From contig JBLHTZ010000003.1 of assembly GCA_047627915.1 (NCBI GenBank), positions 43,317 through 107,316 on the forward strand: DNA of 64,000 nt, given 5' to 3'. Shown in pieces: positions 17,111 through 25,245 of this stretch (its first letter is position 1; each line of letters begins with the position of its first letter). The notes under the pieces are model-generated. The model saw only the letters and a list, made by a program, of their open reading frames with translations. It was not told where the DNA came from and ran no database searches. The position numbers and the translations under genes are program-made. The stretch is from NORP294 sp047627915. GTDB lineage: Bacteria; Bacteroidota; Bacteroidia; Flavobacteriales_E; Vicingaceae.

Positions 17111-17911
17111 ATGAGAATACTCCTATTTACAATTCTATCACTCTCACTTAGCTTTTCTAGCGTGTCTCAGGAAATAGCTTTGGGTAATAAACTTTTTGAA
17201 ATTTCTCATAAAGCAGATCATTTCACAACAGATCAACTTGGCAATATTTTTCTTTGGAATGAAAATTTTGTTTGGATGCACTCCAACAAGGGAGATTCAC
17301 TTGCTGCCTTTAATAGCAGAAAACACGGTTCTATTAGTCACGTAGACGCTACTAACCCCTATGAAATATTAGTCTTTTTTGCTGACTATAAACTTGTGCT
17401 GTTTCTAGACAATTATTTGAGCGACAACGGAAATGACATTGATTTACAAGAACTTGGATATGATCAAATCTCAAATGTTTGTAAATCTCGCTCCAATGGG
17501 ATTTGGATTTATGATTTAATTCAACAACAGGCAATCCATTTGAACGACAATTACATCAAAGACAAACAGACCTTAAATCTTTCTCAGTGGTTTAATGAGA
17601 GAATTACACCCAATCTATTATTAGAATTTAATAACCAACTATTCATCAGTTCGGATGAAGCGCTATTTGTATTTGATCATTTTGGGACCTTCAAACGCAA
17701 AATTCCAATTCAGAATATTACAGAATTTCAAATTGTTAATGAAGAGATTCGTTACTTGAAAGGTCAAAACTACTGCAGTTACATGCAGAAAAGCTTTAAT
17801 GAGTCATGCAGAGAAATTCCAATTAAACAGCTAAAAAACATTCGGATTGAAAAAACTGGGCTTTATGTTTTTACTTCAAAAAAGCTAACTGTTTTTTCGA
17901 CGAATAAATAA
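17111..17911 (+). CDS. Secreted hypothetical protein co-transcribed with the GH3 gene
   Basis: I do not recognise this 266-residue protein. Residues 1-19 form a signal peptide (LSLSFSSVSQ). The rest has alternating beta-rich segments (LGNIFLWNENFVWMHSN, then IWIYDLIQQQAIHLN, then LFISSDEALFVFDHFGTFKRKIPI) that recall degenerate beta-propeller blades, though no clear repeat could be counted. It begins directly after the GH3 stop, which implies co-expression and perhaps a shared job outside the cytoplasm. Its function cannot be assigned. Confidence 0.7.
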   Translation: MRILLFTILSLSLSFSSVSQEIALGNKLFEISHKADHFTTDQLGNIFLWNENFVWMHSNKGDSLAAFNSRKHGSISHVDATNPYEILVFFADYKLVLFLDNYLSDNGNDIDLQELGYDQISNVCKSRSNGIWIYDLIQQQAIHLNDNYIKDKQTLNLSQWFNERITPNLLLEFNNQLFISSDEALFVFDHFGTFKRKIPIQNITEFQIVNEEIRYLKGQNYCSYMQKSFNESCREIPIKQLKNIRIEKTGLYVFTSKKLTVFSTNK

Positions 17912-17971
17912 TGAAAAGCCCTTGCTGCCCGTCTGCTTTTTATTATTTTAGTGTCTTATAAAATAGCAAAT

Positions 17972-18586
17972 ATGCACATAGCAATAGCAGGGAATATTGG
18001 GTCGGGAAAAACTACCTTAACATCTCTTTTAGCAAAACATTACAAATGGGAGCCCCATTTTGAAGATGCGGACGAAAATCCCTATTTGAATGATTTTTAC
18101 AATGACATGCAGCGCTGGTCATTTAATTTACAAGTTTACTTCCTAAACAACCGGTTTAGTCAAGTTCAAGAATTTCGGAACAATAAAAAGAATGTAATTC
18201 AAGATAGAACTATTTATGAAGATGCGTACATCTTTGCTCCAAACCTTCATGCGATGGGCTTAATGACCTCAAGAGATTTTGAAAGCTATTTCTCATTGTT
18301 CAAATTAATGGAATCATTTATCGCTCCTCCTGACCTGTTAATCTACTTGAGAGCTTCAATTCCTGTGCTTGTAGAGCAAATTAGTAATAGAGGAAGAGAA
18401 TACGAGGAAAGCATTAGACTTGATTATTTAAAACGATTAAACGAGCGATACGAAGCTTGGATTAGTACCTATGACCAGGGAAAAGTATTGGTAATTGATG
18501 TAGATAACATTAACTTCTTAGAGAACAAAGAAGACCTAGGAAATGTGATCAGTAAGATTGATGCCGAAGTTCACGGCTTATTCTAA
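17972..18586 (+). CDS. Deoxynucleoside kinase
   Basis: This P-loop kinase of the deoxynucleoside kinase family (dAK/dGK/dCK-like) phosphorylates salvaged deoxynucleosides. The start ATG at 17972 opens directly into MHIAIAGNIGSGKTTLTSLL with Walker A at the usual place. An in-frame GTG 21 bases upstream gives an N-terminus without family match. DRTIYEDAYIFA carries the DR/E motif and RGREYEESIRLDYL is the lid region with arginines. The length is 204 residues. The base preference (A, G, C or T) cannot be read from the motifs. A long bidirectional terminator separates it from hppA. Confidence 0.92.
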   Translation: MHIAIAGNIGSGKTTLTSLLAKHYKWEPHFEDADENPYLNDFYNDMQRWSFNLQVYFLNNRFSQVQEFRNNKKNVIQDRTIYEDAYIFAPNLHAMGLMTSRDFESYFSLFKLMESFIAPPDLLIYLRASIPVLVEQISNRGREYEESIRLDYLKRLNERYEAWISTYDQGKVLVIDVDNINFLENKEDLGNVISKIDAEVHGLF

Positions 18587-18599
18587 TGTATCAAACAAA

Positions 18600-18648
18600 A
18601 AGACATAAAAAAAACCTTGAAGTTTCCTTCAAGGTTTTTTTATGTCTT
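18600..18648. terminator. Long bidirectional terminator between dNK and hppA
   Basis: AAGACATAAAAAAAACCTTGAAG pairs with CTTCAAGGTTTTTTTATGTCTT, about 22 bp with one bulged base and a 4-base loop centred on 18624. It is unusually long for a terminator and symmetrical, so it serves both converging genes. Confidence 0.88.
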
Positions 18649-18663
18649 ACACCTAGATTGGTT

Positions 18664-21384
18664 TTACATCCTAAATGCAGATAGATTAAACTTCAGGTCA
18701 AAGTCATCGTAAATAAATTTATCTAAAACCGCTTCAAAGGTTTTAGACTTATACTTAATTCCAAATTTTGTTCTGTCAATAGCAAAAGCAGAAGTGATGT
18801 CAAATCCGTCTGCAGTTGGTCGAACCTCAACATCGAACTTGATTGCTTCAGTAACATCTTTAATCGTAAACTCTCCTACTAATACTTGTTTCCCATTATC
18901 ATCCATCATGCCTCTTGCAATGTGAATTCTAGCTTGAGGAAACTGAGCAACGTCGAAAAAATCTGGAGCTTTTAAATGACCCTCTAAATCTTGATTTTCT
19001 TCAGCATCTTCAATGTCAACAACCGAAATTGAATTCATGTTTATGAATAATTCTCCTTCTTGAATAATTCCATCTTTAACAACTACAGAACCATTCTCAA
19101 TTTGAATATCACCGTAGTGCTCTCCTCCTACTTTCTTACCGACCCATCTTAACGATCCACTTTCAGCATTAAAAGCATAACTTCCATCAACGATTGTATT
19201 TCCATCCATTGCTGTTTCTATAGGCATTATTACTGCCGATTCTACGCCATGAGTTGCTGCAGCTCCGTGAGCTCCACCTTCAGCAATATGAGGGGCAATT
19301 ACTAAAGAAACGATTGACATTAACTTAATTAAGATGTTCATTGAAGGACCTGAAGTATCTTTAAATGGATCACCAACAGTATCGCCAGTTACTGAAGCAG
19401 AATGTGCATCAGAACCCTTGTATTCCATTTTACCGTTAATCATTACTCCTTTTTCAAATGATTTTTTAGCATTATCCCAAGCACCACCTGCGTTGTTTTG
19501 GAAAATACCCATCAATACACCTGATACTGTCACTCCTGCTAATAATCCTCCTAAAACTTCAGGGCCAAAAGTAAATCCAACCAAAATTGGAACAATCAAA
19601 GCAATTAAGCCAGGTAAAATCATTTCGCGAATAGACGCTTTTGTAGAAATCTCTACACACTTGTCATACTCAGGCGTAGCCTTATATTCCATAATGCCTG
19701 GAATCTCCTTAAACTGACGTCTCACCTCTTGCACCATGTCCATTGCTGCTCTACCAACAGCAGCAATACATAATGCAGAGAAAATAAAAGGAATCATGGC
19801 TCCAACAAATAAACCTGCTAAAACATCTGCCTTGTATATATCAATTGAATCAATCCCTGAAATCCCCACGAAGGCAGCAAATAGAGCCAAAGCAGTTAAT
19901 GCAGCAGAAGCAATTGCGAAACCTTTACCTGCAGCTGCCGTAGTGTTTCCAACAGCATCTAAATTATCTGTTCTACCTCTTACTTCTTCAGGTAAACCAC
20001 TCATCTCTGCAATACCACCTGCGTTATCCGCAATAGGTCCAAAAGCATCAATTGCCAATTGCATTGCTGTAGTTGCCATCATACCTGCTGCTGCGATTGC
20101 AACTCCGTATAAACCTGCAAATTCATGAGAGATATAGATACCCGCTGCTAAAACTAAAACAGGAATAACGGTAGACTCCATACCTACTGCCAAACCTCCA
20201 ATGATATTTGTTGCGTGACCTGTTGAAGATTGTTGAACAATTGAATTTACCGGTTTTTTACCCATCGCTGTATAATATTCAGTTACGACGCTCATTATAG
20301 CACCTACAACTAAACCTGTAATAATCGCCCAGAAAATATCCATTGAAGTTAATTCATATCCTCTAATGGTCATATTTTCTACCATCATGTAATCAACTAT
20401 AAAGTAAGAAGCAACTGCCGTAAGAATAACTGACAACCAGTTTCCTAAGTTTAACGCTCCTTGAACCGAACCATCTTCTCCTTTTACTTTCACGAATAAT
20501 GTTCCGATGATTGAGAAAATAATTCCTAGTCCCGCGATTACCATTGGCAACAATATAGGAGAAAGACCATTGAACTGATCAGGTGTTCCAAATTTAACTT
20601 CAGCACCTAAAACCATAGTTGCTAAAATTGTGGCTACGTAAGAACCAAATAAGTCAGCTCCCATACCAGCAACATCACCTACGTTATCACCAACATTATC
20701 GGCAATAGTTGCAGGGTTACGAATATCATCTTCAGGAATTCCTGCTTCAACTTTTCCTACTAAATCAGCTCCTACATCTGCAGCTTTGGTATAAATACCA
20801 CCGCCAACTCTTGCAAATAATGCAATAGATTCCGCTCCTAGTGAGAATCCTGCTAAAATTTCGATAGCTAGAATGTAACTTCCTTTTCCAACCATTGATC
20901 CTTCTGGACCAAATAAACCTAACAATACAATGAATACACTACCTAAACCTAAAACTGCTAAACCAGCAACACCTAATCCCATTACCGTTCCACCTGAAAA
21001 AGAAACATTTAAGGCCTTAGCTAGAGAAGTTCTTGCAGCTTGTGTAGTTCTTACGTTCGCCTTTGTAGCAATATTCATCCCCAAATATCCTGCTAAAGCA
21101 GAAAGAAAAGCACCTATTATAAAGGTGATTGCAATTATAGGATGAGAACTCTCAGTCATTGTTCCCGACCAAGCTAATAAGATGGAAGCAATCACAACAA
21201 AATATGCCATTACTTTCCATTCTGCTTTTAAAAACGCCATTGCTCCTGTAGCAATATGATTTGCGAGTTCTTTCATATTATCATCTCCGGCATCTTGTTT
21301 CTTTACCCAAGCTGATTTCACTGCCATTACAAGCAATCCAATAATTCCTAGAAAAGGAACAACGTACAATAAAAAATTTTCCAT
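18664..21384 (-). CDS. hppA: K+-dependent membrane-bound pyrophosphatase (proton-pumping type) fused to a C-terminal YceI-like domain
   Basis: The chain is 906 residues. Residues 1 to about 700 are a complete 16-helix membrane pyrophosphatase: DVGADLVGKVEAGIPEDD (203-220), DNVGDNVGDVAGMGADLF (229-246), SGLPEEVRGRTDNLDAVGNTTAAAGKG (462-488), GGAWDNAKK (633-641) and GDTVGDPFKDTSGPSMN (668-682). Ala and Gly in TTAAAGKG indicate the K+-dependent class. Gly247 replaces the usual gate Glu in GADLFE, while Glu185 appears in the preceding helix (LGAESIALF). By family knowledge this points to a relocated glutamate and H+ pumping. Residues of about 730-903 are a YceI-like lipocalin domain (GSLRWVGKKVGG, then HLKAPDFFDVAQFPQA, then TIKDVTEAIKFDVEV), in the same frame with no break. 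Since M-PPase C-termini face out of the cytoplasm, the YceI part should be periplasmic. Only the fusion is odd. Confidence 0.95.
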   Translation of the reverse strand: MENFLLYVVPFLGIIGLLVMAVKSAWVKKQDAGDDNMKELANHIATGAMAFLKAEWKVMAYFVVIASILLAWSGTMTESSHPIIAITFIIGAFLSALAGYLGMNIATKANVRTTQAARTSLAKALNVSFSGGTVMGLGVAGLAVLGLGSVFIVLLGLFGPEGSMVGKGSYILAIEILAGFSLGAESIALFARVGGGIYTKAADVGADLVGKVEAGIPEDDIRNPATIADNVGDNVGDVAGMGADLFGSYVATILATMVLGAEVKFGTPDQFNGLSPILLPMVIAGLGIIFSIIGTLFVKVKGEDGSVQGALNLGNWLSVILTAVASYFIVDYMMVENMTIRGYELTSMDIFWAIITGLVVGAIMSVVTEYYTAMGKKPVNSIVQQSSTGHATNIIGGLAVGMESTVIPVLVLAAGIYISHEFAGLYGVAIAAAGMMATTAMQLAIDAFGPIADNAGGIAEMSGLPEEVRGRTDNLDAVGNTTAAAGKGFAIASAALTALALFAAFVGISGIDSIDIYKADVLAGLFVGAMIPFIFSALCIAAVGRAAMDMVQEVRRQFKEIPGIMEYKATPEYDKCVEISTKASIREMILPGLIALIVPILVGFTFGPEVLGGLLAGVTVSGVLMGIFQNNAGGAWDNAKKSFEKGVMINGKMEYKGSDAHSASVTGDTVGDPFKDTSGPSMNILIKLMSIVSLVIAPHIAEGGAHGAAATHGVESAVIMPIETAMDGNTIVDGSYAFNAESGSLRWVGKKVGGEHYGDIQIENGSVVVKDGIIQEGELFINMNSISVVDIEDAEENQDLEGHLKAPDFFDVAQFPQARIHIARGMMDDNGKQVLVGEFTIKDVTEAIKFDVEVRPTADGFDITSAFAIDRTKFGIKYKSKTFEAVLDKFIYDDFDLKFNLSAFRM

Positions 21385-21427
21385 AGTGTATTATTAATGT
21401 ATAATCTTCTTTCTTTTTTGAAGTCCG

Positions 21428-21458
21428 CAAAAGTAGAAGTAATATTTTTTATATGCAA
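21428..21458 (-). promoter_or_regulatory. Promoter of hppA
   Basis: Minus strand: TTG, 20 bases, then TACTTTTG (perfect TAnnTTTG), about 44 bases before the ATG at 21384. Confidence 0.65.
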
Positions 21459-21577
21459 TAAGCTCAATAAATGCAATAAACAAACCTCACTTTAACAACC
21501 CATCTCCCATCGAATCATTTAAGTTCTTTGAATAAGAGCAAAATACGGATTCTTGACCAAGCTAGGTTAAACTACAA

Positions 21578-21618
21578 AAGCTTGATGAAGCAGACTACCC
21601 TGCTTCATCAAGCTTTTT
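21578..21618. terminator. Terminator downstream of pdhB
   Basis: Stem AAAGCTTGATGAAGCAG / CTGCTTCATCAAGCTTT (about 17 bp) with a 7-base loop. It is followed by T residues on both strands and lies about 60 bases beyond the pdhB stop on the minus strand. The rest of the 292-base gap between pdhB and hppA shows only the hppA promoter. Confidence 0.85.
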
Positions 21619-21676
21619 CATTTAATGTGATATACTGCAGCAAAGTGAATCCACTCAACCATAGCAAATATGCACT

Positions 21677-22657
21677 TTACTTTACGTAAGCAACATCTTT
21701 AACCGCGTCCATAAGATCTTTAATATTCGGCAACCAAGCCTCAACCAAAGTTGGAGCATATGGAAGAGGAGTATCTTTCGTGTTTACTCTTCTAATTGGT
21801 GCATCTAAATAATCAAATGCATTTCGTTGAACCATATAGCTTAACTCAGTAGAAATATTACCCAAAGGCCAAGCTTCTTCCAAAATTACCATTCGATTCG
21901 TCTTTTTTACCGATTCAATCACAGTTGCGTAATCGATAGGACGAATCGTTCTCAAGTCAATTATTTCAGCGTTGATTCCTTCTTTTGCTAATTCTTCAGC
22001 TGCAGCTAAAGCTACTTTCATAATCTTACCAAAAGAAACAATTGTTACATCAGCGCCCTCTCTAACCACTTTCGCTTGTCCAATCGGGATTAAATATTCT
22101 CCTTCTGGAACTTCACCCTTATCGCCATACATTTGTTCAGACTCCATAAAAATAACAGGATCATTATCTCTAATGGCAGATTTTAGCAATCCTTTAGCGT
22201 CAGCTGGGTTGGAAGGAACTATAACTTTTAAACCCGGAGTGTTGGCAAACCAATTATCAAAAGATTGTGAGTGCTGCGCACCCAATTGACCAGCTGAACC
22301 TGTTGGCCCTCTAAACACCATTGGTGAGCCAAAATGCCCTCCTGACATACTCAACATTTTTGCCGATGCATTGATTACCTGATCAATTGCTACTAACGAG
22401 AAGTTGAAGGTCATAAATTCAATAATTGGTCGAAGACCGTGCATCGCTGCTCCTACTCCAATTCCTGCAAAACCTAATTCTGCGATTGGCGTATCGATTA
22501 TTCTATCGGGACCAAATTCATCAAGCATTCCCTGACTTACTTTATATGCCCCATTGTAAAGCGCAACTTCCTCTCCCATCAAAAAGACATTTTCGTCTCT
22601 TCGCATCTCTTCATTAATTGCTTCCCGAAGGGCTTCTCTAAACTGTAATGTTTTCAT
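21677..22657 (-). CDS. pdhB: Pyruvate dehydrogenase E1 component, beta subunit
   Basis: This is the beta chain of the heterotetrameric (alpha2beta2) E1 of pyruvate dehydrogenase, which decarboxylates pyruvate with thiamine diphosphate. At 326 residues it is complete. It begins with the typical TLQFREALREAINEEMRRDE. It has the thiamine-binding-side GEEVALYNGAYKVSQGM (about 28-44), PRG/PFRGPTGSAGQLGAQHSQS (about 114-132) and the C-terminal transketolase-like domain (DVTIVSFGKIM). A branched-chain 2-oxoacid E1 beta is the main alternative, but MGEEVALYNGAYKV fits PdhB. The alpha subunit and the E2 gene are not adjacent here. A TACTTTTG box lies 29 bases upstream. Confidence 0.93.
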   Translation of the reverse strand: MKTLQFREALREAINEEMRRDENVFLMGEEVALYNGAYKVSQGMLDEFGPDRIIDTPIAELGFAGIGVGAAMHGLRPIIEFMTFNFSLVAIDQVINASAKMLSMSGGHFGSPMVFRGPTGSAGQLGAQHSQSFDNWFANTPGLKVIVPSNPADAKGLLKSAIRDNDPVIFMESEQMYGDKGEVPEGEYLIPIGQAKVVREGADVTIVSFGKIMKVALAAAEELAKEGINAEIIDLRTIRPIDYATVIESVKKTNRMVILEEAWPLGNISTELSYMVQRNAFDYLDAPIRRVNTKDTPLPYAPTLVEAWLPNIKDLMDAVKDVAYVK

Positions 22658-22685
22658 AATCGATTGTTCTGTATAAAAAGGACGT

Positions 22686-22693
22686 CAAAAGTA
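22686..22693 (-). promoter_or_regulatory. -7 box of pdhB
   Basis: Minus strand TACTTTTG, a perfect TAnnTTTG, begins 36 bases before the ATG. No TTG at the usual distance is seen, so only the -7 element is listed. Confidence 0.5.
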
Positions 22694-22758
22694 ATAAATT
22701 GCCAACAAACTAAAACATATGGTGTTTTAATTTCAGATTTGAAATTGAGAAAAAATAA

Positions 22759-22791
22759 TTTGCCTAACTGCACTGATTTTGATTAATTTCG
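22759..22791 (+). promoter_or_regulatory. Promoter of etfBA
   Basis: TTTG, 21 bases, then TAATTTCG (one mismatch to TAnnTTTG), about 70 bases before the etfB ATG. Confidence 0.55.
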
Positions 22792-22864
22792 TAGACCTTC
22801 GATGCTAACCTATCGTCTACACTTAATGTGTTTATTGTGAATAAGTTAATTTAAAAAATTCAAT

Positions 22865-23605
22865 ATGAAAATTTTAGTTTGTATCAGTAAAGCACCTGAC
22901 ACTACATCAAAAATTGCTTTTACCGACAACAATACTTCATTTGATAAGAATGGAGTACAATTTATTATCAACCCATACGATGAGTGGTATGCATTGGTTA
23001 GAGGCTTGGAATTGAAAGAGGCGAACGGCGGCAGTGTAACCATTTTAAACGTTGGTGGTGCTGACAATGACCCAACCATTAGAAAAGCCCTTGCAATTGG
23101 CGCTGATGATGCAGTTAGGGTAAATATGGAACCGACAGATGCATTAGGGGTTGCAAAACAAATTGCAGATTACGCGAAAGAGAATGAATTCGATATGGTG
23201 CTTTGTGGAAAAGAAACCATCGACTACAATGGCTCACAAGTGGGCGGAATGGTAGCAGCTTTCTTAGACCAACCCTTTATTTCAAACGCTTCAAAGCTGG
23301 ATATGGCAGGGAATACCGCAACAGTGGAGCGAGACATCCAAGGAGGAAAAGAAATTATTAAAGTTGATACACCATTTGTTTTAAGTGCGGCGAAAGGTAT
23401 GGCAGAAGCTAGAATTCCAAACATGAGAGGAATTATGGCGGCTAGAACAAAACCTCTAAAAGTTGTTGAGCCAAGTGCTTTTGAAAATGCAACAGAGGTA
23501 GCCTCTTACGAATTACCTCCTGCTAAAGGAGCTTGCAAAATGGTATCAGCAGACAATCCTGCCGAATTACTGAATTTATTAAGAAACGAAGCTAAAATCA
23601 TTTAA
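22865..23605 (+). CDS. etfB: Electron transfer flavoprotein subunit beta
   Basis: EtfB is the smaller ETF subunit, carrying AMP, and passes electrons from acyl-CoA dehydrogenases toward the quinone pool. The family start MKILVCISKAPDTTSKIAF, the NPYDEWYALVRGLELKE segment and the signature region VLCGKETIDYNGSQVGGMVAAFLDQPF (about residues 117-143) are all visible. It has 246 residues. etfA follows after only 3 bases, so both subunits come from one message. Confidence 0.96.
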   Translation: MKILVCISKAPDTTSKIAFTDNNTSFDKNGVQFIINPYDEWYALVRGLELKEANGGSVTILNVGGADNDPTIRKALAIGADDAVRVNMEPTDALGVAKQIADYAKENEFDMVLCGKETIDYNGSQVGGMVAAFLDQPFISNASKLDMAGNTATVERDIQGGKEIIKVDTPFVLSAAKGMAEARIPNMRGIMAARTKPLKVVEPSAFENATEVASYELPPAKGACKMVSADNPAELLNLLRNEAKII

Positions 23606-23608
23606 GAC

Positions 23609-24562
23609 ATGTCAATATTAGTATATGCCAATACGGCACAAAATAAAATTCACAAATCAGCTTTTGAAGCAGTGTCTTATGCTGCTCAAATTGCTGAAAA
23701 ATCAGGAGACACAGTTACAGCTCTAGTTGTTGGAAACGCTGATGATCTAGATACACTTGGAAAATATGGTGCCGACAAGGTAATTCACATTACCAACGAT
23801 AAATTAGCTGACTTCCAACCTAGCTTAATTGCTGAAGCAATTCAAAAAGCGGCTGAAGACAACAGTTCTTCAATCATCATTTTTTCTCACGATTTATCTG
23901 GAAAATCAATTGCACCGATGTTGGCCGCAAAAATGAATTCAGGTATTGTAACAGGTGCAGTAGATTTGCCGGAAACTGATGGCGACTTTATTGTGAAAAG
24001 AGCAGTTTTCTCTGGTAAAGCCTTTGCTCATGTGAAAATTAATACTCCAACAAAAATAATTTCTGTAACTCCAAATGCATTAGAGAAGAAGGAATACAAT
24101 AAAACTGCTAGCATTGAAGATAAAGCATACGACTTAGGAGATTCAAGACTTAAAGTAATTGAGCAAAAAATTGAATCAACTGATGTGCCCCTTACTGAAG
24201 CAACACTTGTTGTTAGCGCAGGAAGAGGTTTAAAAGGACCCGAAAATTGGGGAATGATTGAAGATTTAGCTAAAGCATTAGGAGCGGCTACCGCTTGTTC
24301 TAGACCAGTTTCTGACATGGACTGGAGACCTCACCACGAACATGTAGGGCAAACTGGAGTAGCAATTCGTCCTAACCTTTACATCGCTATTGGTATTTCC
24401 GGAGCCATTCAGCATTTAGCAGGAGTTAACCAATCGAAGGTAATTGTTGTGATCAATACTGATCCAGAAGCACCATTCTTTAAAGCTGCAGATTATGGTA
24501 TTGTAGGCGATGCTTTTGAAGTTGTACCGAAATTAGTAGAGGCTGCAAAAGCCATGAATTAA
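23609..24562 (+). CDS. etfA: Electron transfer flavoprotein subunit alpha
   Basis: EtfA is the FAD-binding subunit that pairs with the upstream EtfB. The C-terminal FAD domain is clear: VVSAGRGLKGPENWGMIEDLAKALGAATACSRPVSDMDW (about 199-237), then HVGQTGVAIRPNLYIAIGISGAIQHLAGV and VIVVINTDPEAPFFKAADYGIVGDAFEVVP. The 317-residue length is normal. The gap to etfB is 3 bases. A perfect inverted repeat stands between its stop and the next gene. Confidence 0.97.
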   Translation: MSILVYANTAQNKIHKSAFEAVSYAAQIAEKSGDTVTALVVGNADDLDTLGKYGADKVIHITNDKLADFQPSLIAEAIQKAAEDNSSSIIIFSHDLSGKSIAPMLAAKMNSGIVTGAVDLPETDGDFIVKRAVFSGKAFAHVKINTPTKIISVTPNALEKKEYNKTASIEDKAYDLGDSRLKVIEQKIESTDVPLTEATLVVSAGRGLKGPENWGMIEDLAKALGAATACSRPVSDMDWRPHHEHVGQTGVAIRPNLYIAIGISGAIQHLAGVNQSKVIVVINTDPEAPFFKAADYGIVGDAFEVVPKLVEAAKAMN

Positions 24563-24578
24563 TTTCAAAACAAAAATT

Positions 24579-24622
24579 AAATAACTTTTGTCTAACCCAT
24601 TAGTGGTGGACAAAAGTTATTT
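24579..24622. promoter_or_regulatory. Perfect 14-bp inverted repeat between etfA and the nuclease gene
   Basis: AAATAACTTTTGTC (24579-24592) and GACAAAAGTTATTT (24609-24622) are exact reverse complements with a 16-base loop. Low GC and no T-run argue against an ordinary terminator. Each arm contains a near-match to the Bacteroidota -7 box (ACTTTTG), so it may be an operator or a promoter region. It ends 11 bases before the next ATG. Confidence 0.5.
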
Positions 24623-24633
24623 CAAATCAAATC

Positions 24634-25233
24634 ATGGAGAAAATAGCCTTAGACATAGTAGGATTATCTTATAGCCAAACACAGTCGGGAGCGTATGCTT
24701 TGGTGTTAGGCGAACAAGATGGAAATAGAAGATTGCCAATAATAATTGGCGGTTTTGAAGCGCAAGCTATCGCCATCGAATTAGAGGATATGACTCCTAG
24801 CAGACCATTGACCCATGATTTATTTAAAAGTTTCGCAGATGCATTTAAAATCAACATTGAAGAGGTGTTGATTTACAATTTGATGGAGGGTATTTTTCAT
24901 GCGAAATTGATTTGCCGACAGGGAGATTCTCTAGTTGAAATTGACACGCGAACATCTGATGCTGTGGCGCTAGCCGTTCGTTTTAAGTGTCCCATTTTTA
25001 CGCATGAATTTATATTAAAAGAAGCTGGAATAATTTTAGAAGAAGGAGCTGACTCCACCTCTAAAGCTGCAGCAAAAATGCCTAAATCGGATAAAAAAGA
25101 AAAAAAAGGTATAGCTTCGTTATCCCTTACAGAGTTGAACAACAAGCTTACGATTGCTTTGGACACAGAAAATTACGAAGAAGCATCAAGGCTTAGAGAC
25201 GAGATCAACAAAAGAGGCGAAAGCAACAACTAA
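24634..25233 (+). CDS. Bifunctional nuclease family protein (DUF151) with C-terminal UVR-like motif
   Basis: Residues 1 to about 135 form a BFN/DUF151 domain, known from Thermotoga and plant BFN proteins with DNase and RNase activity. Hallmarks are LPIIIGGFEAQAIAIELEDMTPSRPLTHDLF (about 34-64) and VEIDTRTSDAVALAVRF (about 103-119). After a lysine-rich linker, the last 35 residues (LSLTELNNKLTIALDTENYEEASRLRDEINKR) match a UVR motif as in UvrB/UvrC, a protein-interaction helix pair. This domain pair is common in Bacteroidota. Its cellular role is unclear. The next gene follows after 12 bases. Confidence 0.88.
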   Translation: MEKIALDIVGLSYSQTQSGAYALVLGEQDGNRRLPIIIGGFEAQAIAIELEDMTPSRPLTHDLFKSFADAFKINIEEVLIYNLMEGIFHAKLICRQGDSLVEIDTRTSDAVALAVRFKCPIFTHEFILKEAGIILEEGADSTSKAAAKMPKSDKKEKKGIASLSLTELNNKLTIALDTENYEEASRLRDEINKRGESNN

Positions 25234-25245
25234 CCATCCACACCC

